From contig CAZMAF010000005.1 of assembly GCA_964564225.1 (NCBI GenBank), positions 1-46,542 on the forward strand: DNA of 46,542 nt. Reading direction: 5' to 3'. The notes beneath the pieces were generated by a model. The model was not told the origin of the DNA. It saw nothing but the letters and a program-made list of their open reading frames with translations, and did not search any database. The position numbers were made by a program, and so were the translations under genes. Below are positions 16,004 to 23,347 of the stretch, in pieces. Source of the stretch: RGIG1993 sp964564225. Lineage in GTDB: Bacteria; Bacillota; Clostridia; Oscillospirales; CAG-272. Positions within the stretch are counted from its first letter, which is position 1, and each line of letters opens with the position of its first letter.

Positions 16004-16699
16004 ATGGCTGCCTGGGAATCGTTTTACCGCCAGCTGATTACGCTGGAGGGATATAAAACTGTATTAAAAGGCTTACTGAACACCGCTTACATAGCGGTGT
16101 TTGGTTTGCTTATTGGTCTTGTGATCGGCTGCCTTCTGGCGACCACCAAGATCTTGCCGCAAAAGAAATGGTATATCCGTGTTCTTTCGTGCGTGACTGA
16201 CGTTTACGTCGCGATTTTTCGCGGTACGCCGATGGTCGTACAGCTTCTTCTGATTCACTTTGTTATTTTTCCTGCATTCGGTGTGATCATATCCTCGGTC
16301 ATCGAGGCAATTATTGCATTCGGTCTGAATTCGGGCGCATACGTATCCGAAATTATGCGCGGCGGTATTTTGTCTGTCGATAAGGGACAGACAGAGGCGG
16401 GTCGCGCGCTCGGCTTCGGTTACGGTCGTACGATGATGAAAATCGTTCTGCCGCAGGCAGTCAAGAATGTGATTCCGACACTCGGTAATGAATTTATTAC
16501 GCTTTTGAAGGAAACCTCGGTCGTTAGTTTTATTGCCGTCGTGGATATTACCAAATCTTTCCAGAACATTGCCAATTCCACTTATGAATATATCGTTCCC
16601 TATATCGTTCTTGCGGTCTGCTATCTTGTCATTGTGCTTGTCGTTACGGGACTTGTGAAGCTTGTCGAAAGGAGGTTGCGCGTCGGTGATCGAAATTAA
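16004..16699 (+). CDS. Amino acid ABC transporter permease
   Basis: A 231-residue HisM/GlnP-type permease with about five membrane helices. The EAA loop SGAYVSEIMRGGILSVDKGQTEAGRALG is at the middle, the contact site for the ATPase. It starts 3 bases after the binding-protein stop codon. A 9-bp perfect hairpin (AACACCGCT / AGCGGTGTT, 16079-16101) lies in its first codons. Operon with the flanking genes; together they form a polar amino acid importer. Confidence 0.95.
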   Translation: MAAWESFYRQLITLEGYKTVLKGLLNTAYIAVFGLLIGLVIGCLLATTKILPQKKWYIRVLSCVTDVYVAIFRGTPMVVQLLLIHFVIFPAFGVIISSVIEAIIAFGLNSGAYVSEIMRGGILSVDKGQTEAGRALGFGYGRTMMKIVLPQAVKNVIPTLGNEFITLLKETSVVSFIAVVDITKSFQNIANSTYEYIVPYIVLAVCYLVIVLVVTGLVKLVERRLRVGDRN

Positions 16700-17609
16700 G
16701 AATGTCTATAAGAATTTTAAATCGCTTTCGGTTCTGAAAGGCGTGTCGACAGAGATCAAAAGCGGCGAGAAGGTCGTTATCATCGGGCCTTCGGGCAGCG
16801 GCAAGTCGACGCTTCTGCGCTGCATGAACCTTCTGGAAGAGCCGACTTACGGTGAAGTGTGGTTGGAGGGCAAGCTGGTGACACCCCCTGATCCTTATCT
16901 GCACCGTGAGGTAATTGAAGCCTCTAAGACCTTCATCAGCCTTTTTGGCAAGGCGATGGCAGAAAATCCCGATAAAAACGAGCAAGAGATTCGTGATGAG
17001 GTGTATGCGCGTATTCGCCGGGACGATCTTCTGAAGCGTTATGAGGGCAGTGCATACCGTAAGGCTCTCAAAACGATCGTGAAGGATAATTACGTCGATA
17101 TTAATATTGCCCGTCGCAATATGGGCATGGTGTTCCAGAACGTCAATCTTTTTAACAACATGAACGTAATGAATAATCTGATCGCTGCTCCCGTCGGTCT
17201 TGGTATCAAGACAAAGGAGGAGGCAACCGAAATGGCAACGAAGCTGCTTGCGCGTATCGGTCTTCTCGATAAAGCTGAGGAATATCCGCAGAAGCTTTCG
17301 GGCGGTCAAAGACAGCGTATCGCTATTGTGCGCGCGCTTTGTATGGAACCTCGTTATATGCTTTTCGACGAGCCTACCTCGGCGCTTGACCCGGAAATGG
17401 TCGGTGAAGTCTTACAGCTTATGAAGGAGCTTGCCGATGACGGTATGACGATGGTTATTGTAACGCATGAAATGGGCTTTGCCCGTGAGGTTGCTACCCG
17501 CGTTATGTTTATGGATGAGGGTGTGATCGCCGAAGAAGGCACGCCCGAGGAAGTCTTCAAGCACCCCAAGAATGAGCGTCTGAAGGATTTTCTCTCGAAG
17601 GTTCTGTAA
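16686..17609 (+). CDS. Amino acid ABC transporter ATP-binding protein with an internal insert
   Basis: A 307-residue GlnQ/HisP-type ATPase. Walker A GPSGSGKST is at 34-42, Q-loop Q151, signature LSGGQ 204-208, Walker B YMLFDE 224-229 and the switch histidine H261. Standard members have about 240 residues; here an extra stretch of about 70 residues (roughly 67-136, charged and helical) sits between the second strand and the DIN..RRNMGMVFQ motif. The GTG at 16686 is chosen because AAAGGAGG lies ten bases upstream; an upstream TTG at 16662 would precede that site. It overlaps the permease by 14 bases. Confidence 0.93.
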   Translation: MIEIKNVYKNFKSLSVLKGVSTEIKSGEKVVIIGPSGSGKSTLLRCMNLLEEPTYGEVWLEGKLVTPPDPYLHREVIEASKTFISLFGKAMAENPDKNEQEIRDEVYARIRRDDLLKRYEGSAYRKALKTIVKDNYVDINIARRNMGMVFQNVNLFNNMNVMNNLIAAPVGLGIKTKEEATEMATKLLARIGLLDKAEEYPQKLSGGQRQRIAIVRALCMEPRYMLFDEPTSALDPEMVGEVLQLMKELADDGMTMVIVTHEMGFAREVATRVMFMDEGVIAEEGTPEEVFKHPKNERLKDFLSKVL

Positions 17610-17621
17610 TTTTTACAATAT

Positions 17622-17656
17622 AAAAAACTGTCTTGGTTTTCAAGACAGTTTTTTTG
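17622..17656 (+). terminator. Bidirectional terminator between converging operons
   Basis: AAAAACTGTCTTG, loop GTTTT, CAAGACAGTTTTT with T runs on both strands. It ends the amino acid transporter operon and can end the TIR-like gene on the minus strand. Confidence 0.92.
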
Positions 17657-17727
17657 TTGGTATGACACGGGTTGATTGTCGGTGAAAGGGTATCGTCTCG
17701 ATAAAAGCTGATCGGTACAGGAGTCGG

Positions 17728-18135
17728 TTACACGGAAAACGCCTTTTTGATATAAGGGGCGTTTTTCAGAGTTTCAATTGCCGAGGCGAGCGTTTCGTGG
17801 CGGTTGGGATAGAAAACGGGGCAAAGCGAGAGCTGGAATTGCAGTCCTGCGGGGAGCGTGATCTCGTCAAGATAAGAGATAAGCAGGGGAATGTCCGTGT
17901 GAAGCAGGTGGTTAACCGATGCGCGTAAAAGCGCGTCGGTCAAGGCGTTTGCGGTGATGAACAGAATGGCTGCGGTGGCGTTTTCTACTTTGTCGGTGAT
18001 GCCGGCGGCAAGGGGGTCGCGTATCGGGAAGGCAAGGTGACAGGCGGGATAGACCTCGGCAAGCGCCTCAAGATAAGGCGCGGTGCGCGCGCGGTCTGCC
18101 TCTGCCGAGAGGGTGAGAAGATAGGGTGCTGTCAT
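17728..18135 (-). CDS. Small TIR-domain-like protein lacking the catalytic glutamate
   Basis: A 135-residue soluble protein that I read as a degenerate TIR domain. It starts like betaA-alphaA (YLLTLSAEADRARTAPYLEALAEVY), has an AAILFITANAL strand-turn (55-65) where TIR proteins have FLVLLS.N, then LLRASVNHLLHTDIPLLISYLDEITLPAGLQFQLS, which lines up with the C..EI.FAL.R.KP.IPIYL....LP.GL...L pattern of bacterial TIR_2 domains. At the position of the catalytic glutamate there is serine (S73). The ATG at 18135 has AAGGAG eight bases upstream; a GTG at 18144 overlaps that site. It starts 15 bases after the deacetylase stop, so the two are one transcript. No effector or partner domain is fused. 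Confidence 0.6.
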   Translation of the reverse strand: MTAPYLLTLSAEADRARTAPYLEALAEVYPACHLAFPIRDPLAAGITDKVENATAAILFITANALTDALLRASVNHLLHTDIPLLISYLDEITLPAGLQFQLSLCPVFYPNRHETLASAIETLKNAPYIKKAFSV

Positions 18136-18150
18136 AGTGATCACTCCTTA

Positions 18151-18846
18151 TCATAATGCTTCTTTATTGGTAAGGTATTGAATATCGGGGCGGTTTGCCA
18201 TCATTTTGAGAAATTCCTCGAAGCGATCCCATGTGTTATGCATGTCAAATTCGTAGGAGTGCCCCCAGATATAAAAGATGCTTTTTTCCTCGGTTTTCAG
18301 CGATAGAAATTCCTCGCCGAGCTTGAAAAGGCTATCGAGACCGTCAAGGCGGCTATCGAGATGGAATGCCGTTGGCTTGAATTCATATAGTTTTTTCTGC
18401 GGTTTGAAGCTGCCGCAGGACTCGATCGTGCGGGCATAGCGGATGCCTGTGTGATTTCGGATAAGCTCTGCCACGCGGCTGTCATAATTTTTGCCGCCGC
18501 CGGGGTAGGCAAAACCGACAACCTCATAGCCGCAAAGCTCGGACAGCTTCAGGCGGTCGTCTTCAACCTCGCGGATGATGGCGGCATCGTCGTTCATCGC
18601 AGGCAGAAAGGGATGCGTTTTGGTGTGCGCGGCGACCTCGTGGCCTTGGTAGATTGCTCTTACGTCGGCAGGGTTTACTTTGATGTGATCAATCGGGCGA
18701 CCTGCGCGGATGAGAGTTCCGGGCAGACCTAAAAGGTCGGAGTTGAGATTAAAGGTTGCTTTCATGCCGTAGCGGTTCAAAAGCTCGATCAGGCGCACGT
18801 CTTGTGTTACACCGTCGTCATAACTGAAGGTAAGAATTTTCGTCAT
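18151..18846 (-). CDS. Polysaccharide deacetylase family protein
   Basis: A 231-residue NodB-fold carbohydrate esterase. Motif 1 is FSYDDG (D10, D11), motif 2 is HTKTH (H74, H78, metal ligands), motif 3 is AYPGGGKNYDSR and a late GHSYE matches the final catalytic histidine region. It has no signal peptide, so it acts in the cytoplasm or is released otherwise, which is unusual for a wall-modifying deacetylase but common in small Clostridia members of unknown substrate. GAGG lies seven bases before the ATG. It is followed directly by the TIR-like gene. Confidence 0.9.
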   Translation of the reverse strand: MTKILTFSYDDGVTQDVRLIELLNRYGMKATFNLNSDLLGLPGTLIRAGRPIDHIKVNPADVRAIYQGHEVAAHTKTHPFLPAMNDDAAIIREVEDDRLKLSELCGYEVVGFAYPGGGKNYDSRVAELIRNHTGIRYARTIESCGSFKPQKKLYEFKPTAFHLDSRLDGLDSLFKLGEEFLSLKTEEKSIFYIWGHSYEFDMHNTWDRFEEFLKMMANRPDIQYLTNKEAL

Positions 18847-18926
18847 AATAACCTCACGGATTTGGATAAATTGAAAAAACTATTGAATGAAAGTTCAATT
18901 TCAGATTGCTTGAAATGAGAGCAGGT

Positions 18927-19712
18927 TTATTCGCTGTCGGTATAGGTGTAGACCTCGCCGCATTCGAAGTAGCGGATTTCGAGGTCGGGGTTTTCGCGTG
19001 CTACGCGATTTGCAAGATAGCGCATACCGCCTTTTTCCGAGCCGATGTGTCCCATGACAACGAGAGCTTTTTTATGACCGAGGGCTGCGGCGTCACGCGC
19101 GTATTCGGCGAGTGTCCATTCACAAGCCTCGCCTGTGACGACCATTTCGATACTGTCGTCGCGCAGAAGGTCGAAAACACCGCCGGGTGTACCGAAACAG
19201 GCGGCAATCTTTTGCGCGGGGTGGTTACGGTCGCCTGCGATACGGATATGGGGAACGCCGAGGAGCTTTTCACCGCGTTTGGCAAATTCAAGAGCAGAGA
19301 TCGGCGTGTCCGGAATGAAGACGTAGGATGCGAAATAGGGCGTATGGGACAGCTTGCCCGATATGCCGAGTTCTTTTAAAACGCCGTCGGTGATCTGGTC
19401 GGTTTCGCGGCCGTGCATACAGTCGTGATAGCGGTAGAGGATCAGTCCCGATTTTTCGATGAGCTTGCGCTTTTCGATGGCAACGGTGCCTTTCGTTTCG
19501 TTGTCGTAGTGGTTATAAAAGGTCGGCTCGTGGGTAATGAGAACGTCTGCGCCCCACGCGAGCGCTTGTCTGATAATCTCAACCGTCGCCATCATTGTAA
19601 AGGCGACTTTTTTGATTTCTTTTTCTTCATCGCCCGCTTTTAAAACGTCGCAGGTTCTGCCCGTATGAAGCGAGCCTTCGGTTAACTTTGCGAAAAATTC
19701 TTTTGCGTTCAT
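18927..19712 (-). CDS. Nif3-like dinuclear metal center protein
   Basis: A 261-residue member of the NIF3/DUF34 family. Metal-binding marks are THEPTFYNH (H61), YHDCMHGRETDQIT, and VVMGHIGSEKGGMRYLA toward the C-terminus. The biochemical role of the family is unsettled; GTP cyclohydrolase-like and metallochaperone roles have been proposed. GAGG upstream of the ATG supports the start. It lies 80 bases before the deacetylase gene in the same direction. No obvious partner gene is adjacent. Confidence 0.9.
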   Translation of the reverse strand: MNAKEFFAKLTEGSLHTGRTCDVLKAGDEEKEIKKVAFTMMATVEIIRQALAWGADVLITHEPTFYNHYDNETKGTVAIEKRKLIEKSGLILYRYHDCMHGRETDQITDGVLKELGISGKLSHTPYFASYVFIPDTPISALEFAKRGEKLLGVPHIRIAGDRNHPAQKIAACFGTPGGVFDLLRDDSIEMVVTGEACEWTLAEYARDAAALGHKKALVVMGHIGSEKGGMRYLANRVARENPDLEIRYFECGEVYTYTDSE

Positions 19713-19866
19713 AGCGTACCTCGGTTGCTTTATTTACGGTAAATTGATCTGCTTTCCCGTCAGGTAAAATTTCACTTACGTAACGAACTTCACTTGTCCG
19801 TAAGGATAAATGAAGTTTTTGAAACTATGGCTTGAAAAACAAACAACAGTACCGTTTGTAATTCGT

Positions 19867-20931
19867 TCAGGTGGAAAATGCAGTCTCTCCAATCCTTTTT
19901 ATGCCTTTGGGAATCCATGGTTTTCTAAGCGCGGTACAACCCATAAAAGCTTCGTCTTCAATTTCTTCAATGTTATCGGAAAGATAACATTTCGTAAGCG
20001 AGCTGCAGTTTTTGAAAAGACCTTTTGAAATCTTTTTAATATCGGAAGGCAAGTGAATGCGTGCTAATTTTGTACATCCGGCAAAAGCGTATTCTCCCAT
20101 TTCAGAAACGGTATCGGGTATGTATAAATCCGTTATGGAAGAACAGTTGTTAAATGCGTATGGCGGAATTTTCAGAATACCGTTTGCCAAATGAACTTGT
20201 TCAAGCGAAGTACATTCTTTAAAACTCCAACAAACATTTCCGTGTAACGAGCCTTCAACAGATCTCAGACTTTTTATATTTGCAAAATAGTCGGTATCTT
20301 GTCCCTCTCCATACCGGTCGCGGTATGTATATGGATAAACACGCCCTGTGAATTTAATTCGTTCAAGGAATTCATACGCTTTCCCTTTTAAAATAACAGC
20401 GGGGGAAGTTATTTCCAGATATTTGGCGGATATGCCGGTAATGATGCATTTCTCGTCGCAGCGTATTTCACAGTGTTCAACCGCATTATTTTCATTATAG
20501 AAATCAATTGCTATTTCAAGAGGCTTGCTTTCTTTTTCGGCGCGTTCTTTTCCGTCAAGCATTAATACGAAAAAATCAGCCAAAGAATTATCCTGACTCA
20601 TTTCATCCTTAAGCGACCTGCGAGCTATAGACAGAAATACTCTCTTTACCTTTCTGCCCTCAATGGCTATTGGATCAGCCCCGTTTATTTTAATCAATTG
20701 ATGAATTTCAGTTACCGGAACACCGTTTATAAAAGACGGATATGCAATATTGGCATCGGTTGGCGTACTGACAAAACCGCTCCCCGGAAAGGCGGTGTTA
20801 TATACAGCAAATCCATCCACACAGCGTTTAAAATGTAACGCACCATACGGACCGTTTAAAATGCCTTCTTCTGAAAGAATTTCTTGCACTTCGATATTGT
20901 TATAGTTACCTGTATAGGTGTATGTGTTCAT
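19867..20931 (-). CDS. BspA-like leucine-rich repeat protein, second copy
   Basis: A 354-residue protein. The N-terminal 210 residues are not repeats and I do not recognise them; they start MNTYTYTGNYNNIEVQEILSE and carry a KVKRVFLSIARRSLKDEM stretch. The C-terminal 130 residues hold about five LRR_5 repeats (SLEQVHLANGILKIPPYAF, SITDLYIPDTVSEMGEYAF and so on). It has no signal peptide. The base composition is visibly more AT-rich than the neighbours and the codon choice differs, suggesting later acquisition. AAAGGAC precedes the ATG. It stops mid-repeat (IGETAFST), which may mean natural ending or loss of a longer C-terminus. Confidence 0.85.
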   Translation of the reverse strand: MNTYTYTGNYNNIEVQEILSEEGILNGPYGALHFKRCVDGFAVYNTAFPGSGFVSTPTDANIAYPSFINGVPVTEIHQLIKINGADPIAIEGRKVKRVFLSIARRSLKDEMSQDNSLADFFVLMLDGKERAEKESKPLEIAIDFYNENNAVEHCEIRCDEKCIITGISAKYLEITSPAVILKGKAYEFLERIKFTGRVYPYTYRDRYGEGQDTDYFANIKSLRSVEGSLHGNVCWSFKECTSLEQVHLANGILKIPPYAFNNCSSITDLYIPDTVSEMGEYAFAGCTKLARIHLPSDIKKISKGLFKNCSSLTKCYLSDNIEEIEDEAFMGCTALRKPWIPKGIKRIGETAFST

Positions 20932-21127
20932 TGTTAAAGTCCTTTCGTAAAAGTAATTGATGACTTGGCGGCGGTGACGTCATGAGTTGATGCTTGCAAG
21001 CCCGCATCATGATTGATGTTTGCAAAAGCCCGTAGCACGATTTCTCGCGCGTTCTGTGAAATGAATTGTAACCTCAATGCGTCGAAGCCAATTCGTGCAA
21101 TTGCAAGGTTGCATTTCACGGTTGAGG
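20932..21127. other. Intergenic region with short repeats, no gene seen
   Basis: About 196 bases hold paired pieces such as GATGCTTGCAAG / GATGTTTGCAAA and an inverted pair GTGAAATG / CATTTCAC. The rlmD stop codon lies in an 11-bp hairpin (21127-21154) without a T tract. I see no convincing promoter or coding sequence. Confidence 0.4.
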
Positions 21128-22453
21128 CTATTGTTTGCAAAGACAAACGATAGCTTCAACGTGTCCCGTTCTCGGAAACAGATCAAACGGATAGACCGTA
21201 TCCGCCGTAAAGCCGTATTTTCGGAGTATTGCGACATCTCTTGCGAGGGTGTCGGGGTTACAGGATATATAGATAAGCTTTCGGGGGTTGATCCCGGCGA
21301 TGCGGGCGAGCAGCGATTCCTCACAGCCTTTGCGCGGGGGGTCAACCACGATCACGTCGGCGGCATCCAGCTCGGTACGGTTGGCATTGCCGCAGAGGAA
21401 GGAGGCGTTTTCGATGCCGTTTAATTCAGCGTTGCGCTTGGCGTTTTCCACAGCCTCGGGAATGATTTCGACACCGATCAGGCGCTTTGCGCCATATTCC
21501 TTCAGCATAAACAGTCCGATCGTACCGACGCCGCAGAAAAGGTCAACGAGGGTGTCGGAGTCCTTCAGTTCGGCAAGCTCTGCCGCTTTTTGATAAAGTT
21601 TTTCAGCCATATTGCCGTTGACCTGATAAAATGAGCGGTGTGACAGGCGAAATCTGAGCGTGCAGAGGGTGTCTTCAATCTCATCCTTGCCATATAGGAG
21701 CGTTGAGGTTTTTCCGAGAATGACGTTGGTATTTTCTTCGTTATGTGAAAGCAGGATTGAAACGACGTTTTCGTGCTGTTCGCGGATGGTTCTGACGAAA
21801 CTTTCGGTATTCGGGAGCGTTTTGCCGTTGATGACAAGCGTGAGCGATATCTCGCCCGATTTTTCGCCGACACGCAGATAAATATGCCGCAAAAGTCCTA
21901 TGCCGACAGCCTCGTCGTAGATGGTGATGCGATGCTCCGAAAGCCATGCCGTTATCGTGTCCAGAATGGGGGATAAGGCGGGATTTTCGAGCTTGCAGTT
22001 GTTCGATGCAATCACACGGTGGGTTTTGGCGGCGTAAAAGCCGACCTTATAATCGCTCGTCAGGGGTGTTTCGATCTTGTTGCGGTAGCTCGCTTCCTTA
22101 CCGTAGGCACAGGGTGCGACGGCGATCGTGACACCTGCCTTTTTAAAGGCGTTTCTGACGTAGTTTTCTTTGAGTTTCCGTTCGTAACCGTAAGAAAGAT
22201 GACGGTATGTACATCCGCCGCAGGCAGGAAAAGTATCGCAGTCGCAGGGAATGCGGAAGGCGCTTTCTGTAAGGGTTTTTTCTTTTTTTGCGACGGCGTA
22301 ATCCTTGGCGATTTTGATATAGCGCGCTTCAATAACCTCGCCTGTAACGGCATTTGCCGTAAATACAACTCTGCCGTCCTCGGCGCGCGCTACGCCGTAG
22401 CCGCGGTTGTTAACGTCTTCAATTGTCAGGATGCAAAGCTCGTTTTTTTTCAT
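21128..22453 (-). CDS. rlmD: 23S rRNA (uracil-C5)-methyltransferase, RlmD/TrmA family
   Basis: A 441-residue enzyme that methylates a uracil at C5 in rRNA with S-adenosylmethionine. A TRAM domain comes first (LTIEDVNNRGYGVARAEDGRVVFTANAV), then iron-sulfur cysteines in CDCDTFPACGGC (C72, C78, C81), then the methyltransferase domain with VDLFCGVGTIGLFM, the VVDPPRKGC motif, and the catalytic-cysteine motif ISCNPDTLARD. The ATG at 22453 has GAGG upstream; a TTG six codons earlier is rejected. The family includes several rRNA and tRNA specificities, so the exact target is not certain. Confidence 0.92.
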   Translation of the reverse strand: MKKNELCILTIEDVNNRGYGVARAEDGRVVFTANAVTGEVIEARYIKIAKDYAVAKKEKTLTESAFRIPCDCDTFPACGGCTYRHLSYGYERKLKENYVRNAFKKAGVTIAVAPCAYGKEASYRNKIETPLTSDYKVGFYAAKTHRVIASNNCKLENPALSPILDTITAWLSEHRITIYDEAVGIGLLRHIYLRVGEKSGEISLTLVINGKTLPNTESFVRTIREQHENVVSILLSHNEENTNVILGKTSTLLYGKDEIEDTLCTLRFRLSHRSFYQVNGNMAEKLYQKAAELAELKDSDTLVDLFCGVGTIGLFMLKEYGAKRLIGVEIIPEAVENAKRNAELNGIENASFLCGNANRTELDAADVIVVDPPRKGCEESLLARIAGINPRKLIYISCNPDTLARDVAILRKYGFTADTVYPFDLFPRTGHVEAIVCLCKQ

Positions 22454-22494
22454 CGTTACCTCGCGTTTCAAAGGAAAATCCCATTTCTGTCTTG

Positions 22495-22523
22495 ATTATA
22501 GCACGAATTAAAAAAGAAATCAA
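22495..22523 (-). promoter_or_regulatory. Promoter of the rlmD gene
   Basis: Minus strand: TTGATT, 17-base spacer, TATAAT with an extended TGC, about 40 bases before the start codon. Confidence 0.8.
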
Positions 22524-22549
22524 GAAAAAAGACGGTTTTGCTTTACATT

Positions 22550-22584
22550 TTATTATTGTTATGTTATTATTGTTATGGTAGAAT
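22550..22584 (+). promoter_or_regulatory. Weak promoter candidate with a 14-bp tandem repeat
   Basis: TTATTATTGTTATG occurs twice in tandem (22550-22577). TTGTTA, 17 bases, TAGAAT (22556-22584) overlaps it and reads toward the lipoprotein-MBOAT operon 230 bases away. Confidence 0.35.
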
Positions 22585-22609
22585 ACTAAAAAGAAATCCC
22601 GGGCGCAAA

Positions 22610-22760
22610 ATGGTATTTTGCGGTTTTTTGAAAAAAGCCTCCACACCCCCAAAAACTTTTAAAATAAATGGGAAATAGGATAATGAAAGATAGAGATTGA
22701 CGGTTTTTGCAAGGGATTGGGAAAATTTTTTGAAAAGTTTTCCCAATCAATCAAAAATCT
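22610..22760. repeat. Dispersed intergenic repeat, modules A and C
   Basis: Module A (GGTTTTTTGAAAAAAGCC, then CCCCCAAAAACTTTTAAA) is followed by a long palindrome ATTGGGAAAATTTTTTGAAA-AGTTTTCCCAAT (22716-22747). It fills most of the 361-bp gap between rlmD and the lipoprotein gene. Related copies lie at 6.2, 26.9, 33.3, 33.6 and 42.2 kb. Confidence 0.75.
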
Positions 22761-22814
22761 GACATTGAAATTTTGCGCTTCGGATTTCAAATACGATAAT
22801 TTGGGAGAATGCTG

Positions 22815-23324
22815 ATGAAAAGACTGTTGGCTTTGGTAATGACATTGGTGCTGCTTCTTGTATCCTGCGGTACTGCTGAGGTAACGACCGATGACGGCGC
22901 GGCTTTGCCGGGCGTTTACGATGAAAAAACAGCGACAGAGCTTCTTGAGCTGTTGCGTCAGTCGGTTGAAAGCGAACAGCTGACGGTTTACGTTGATCCT
23001 TTGCCACTGACCGAATCAGATGCTTTTAAGTATCATTTTTTCATTGACGCAAACGAAAATATGGTGGAGGCGGCAATTTGTCAGCCGACAAACAGTGTGA
23101 TTCCCTTCTTTTTGGGTATACTGAAGGTAAGCTCTGAAAAGGCAGCGCGTGAAATTGCTCAAGACGTTGAGGATAATATTAATTACCGCAAGCTCGTGTG
23201 TACGAGCTTTGAAAAGGCGCACGTCAAGGTTGAGGGCAAAACGGTATTTCTCGTTCTCGACGGCGATGCTGACCGTGCCGACCGCATGCTTTCGCATTTT
23301 GAGGGTCTTGCCCATCAGAGCTGA
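22815..23324 (+). CDS. DUF4358-like lipoprotein
   Basis: A 169-residue lipoprotein: signal peptide and lipobox LVSC (C18). The mature part resembles DUF4358 proteins, with a strand-helix layout ending in TSFEKAHVKVEGKTVFLVLDGDADRADRMLSHFE, the typical KGNYVFLVV.D..... end of that family. These lipoproteins are regularly encoded next to an MBOAT acyltransferase and a DHHW protein, as here. The ATG at 22815 has GGGAG seven bases upstream; the ATG at 22809 is too close to that site. It is the first gene of the acyltransferase cluster. Confidence 0.7.
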   Translation: MKRLLALVMTLVLLLVSCGTAEVTTDDGAALPGVYDEKTATELLELLRQSVESEQLTVYVDPLPLTESDAFKYHFFIDANENMVEAAICQPTNSVIPFFLGILKVSSEKAAREIAQDVEDNINYRKLVCTSFEKAHVKVEGKTVFLVLDGDADRADRMLSHFEGLAHQS

Positions 23325-23347
23325 GTAACCCGAAGGGGGCTTCAGCG

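Noticed and set aside
16662..16685. Upstream TTG start for the ABC ATPase
   Set aside because: The ribosome binding site AAAGGAGG lies inside this extension and fits the GTG at 16686.
20934..21146. 70-codon minus-strand frame between the second LRR gene and rlmD
   Set aside because: It overlaps the rlmD end, has no ribosome binding site, and the translated sequence shows no known pattern.
21127..21154. 11-bp hairpin covering the rlmD stop codon as a terminator
   Set aside because: There is no T tract on the minus strand after the stem, so termination is not supported.
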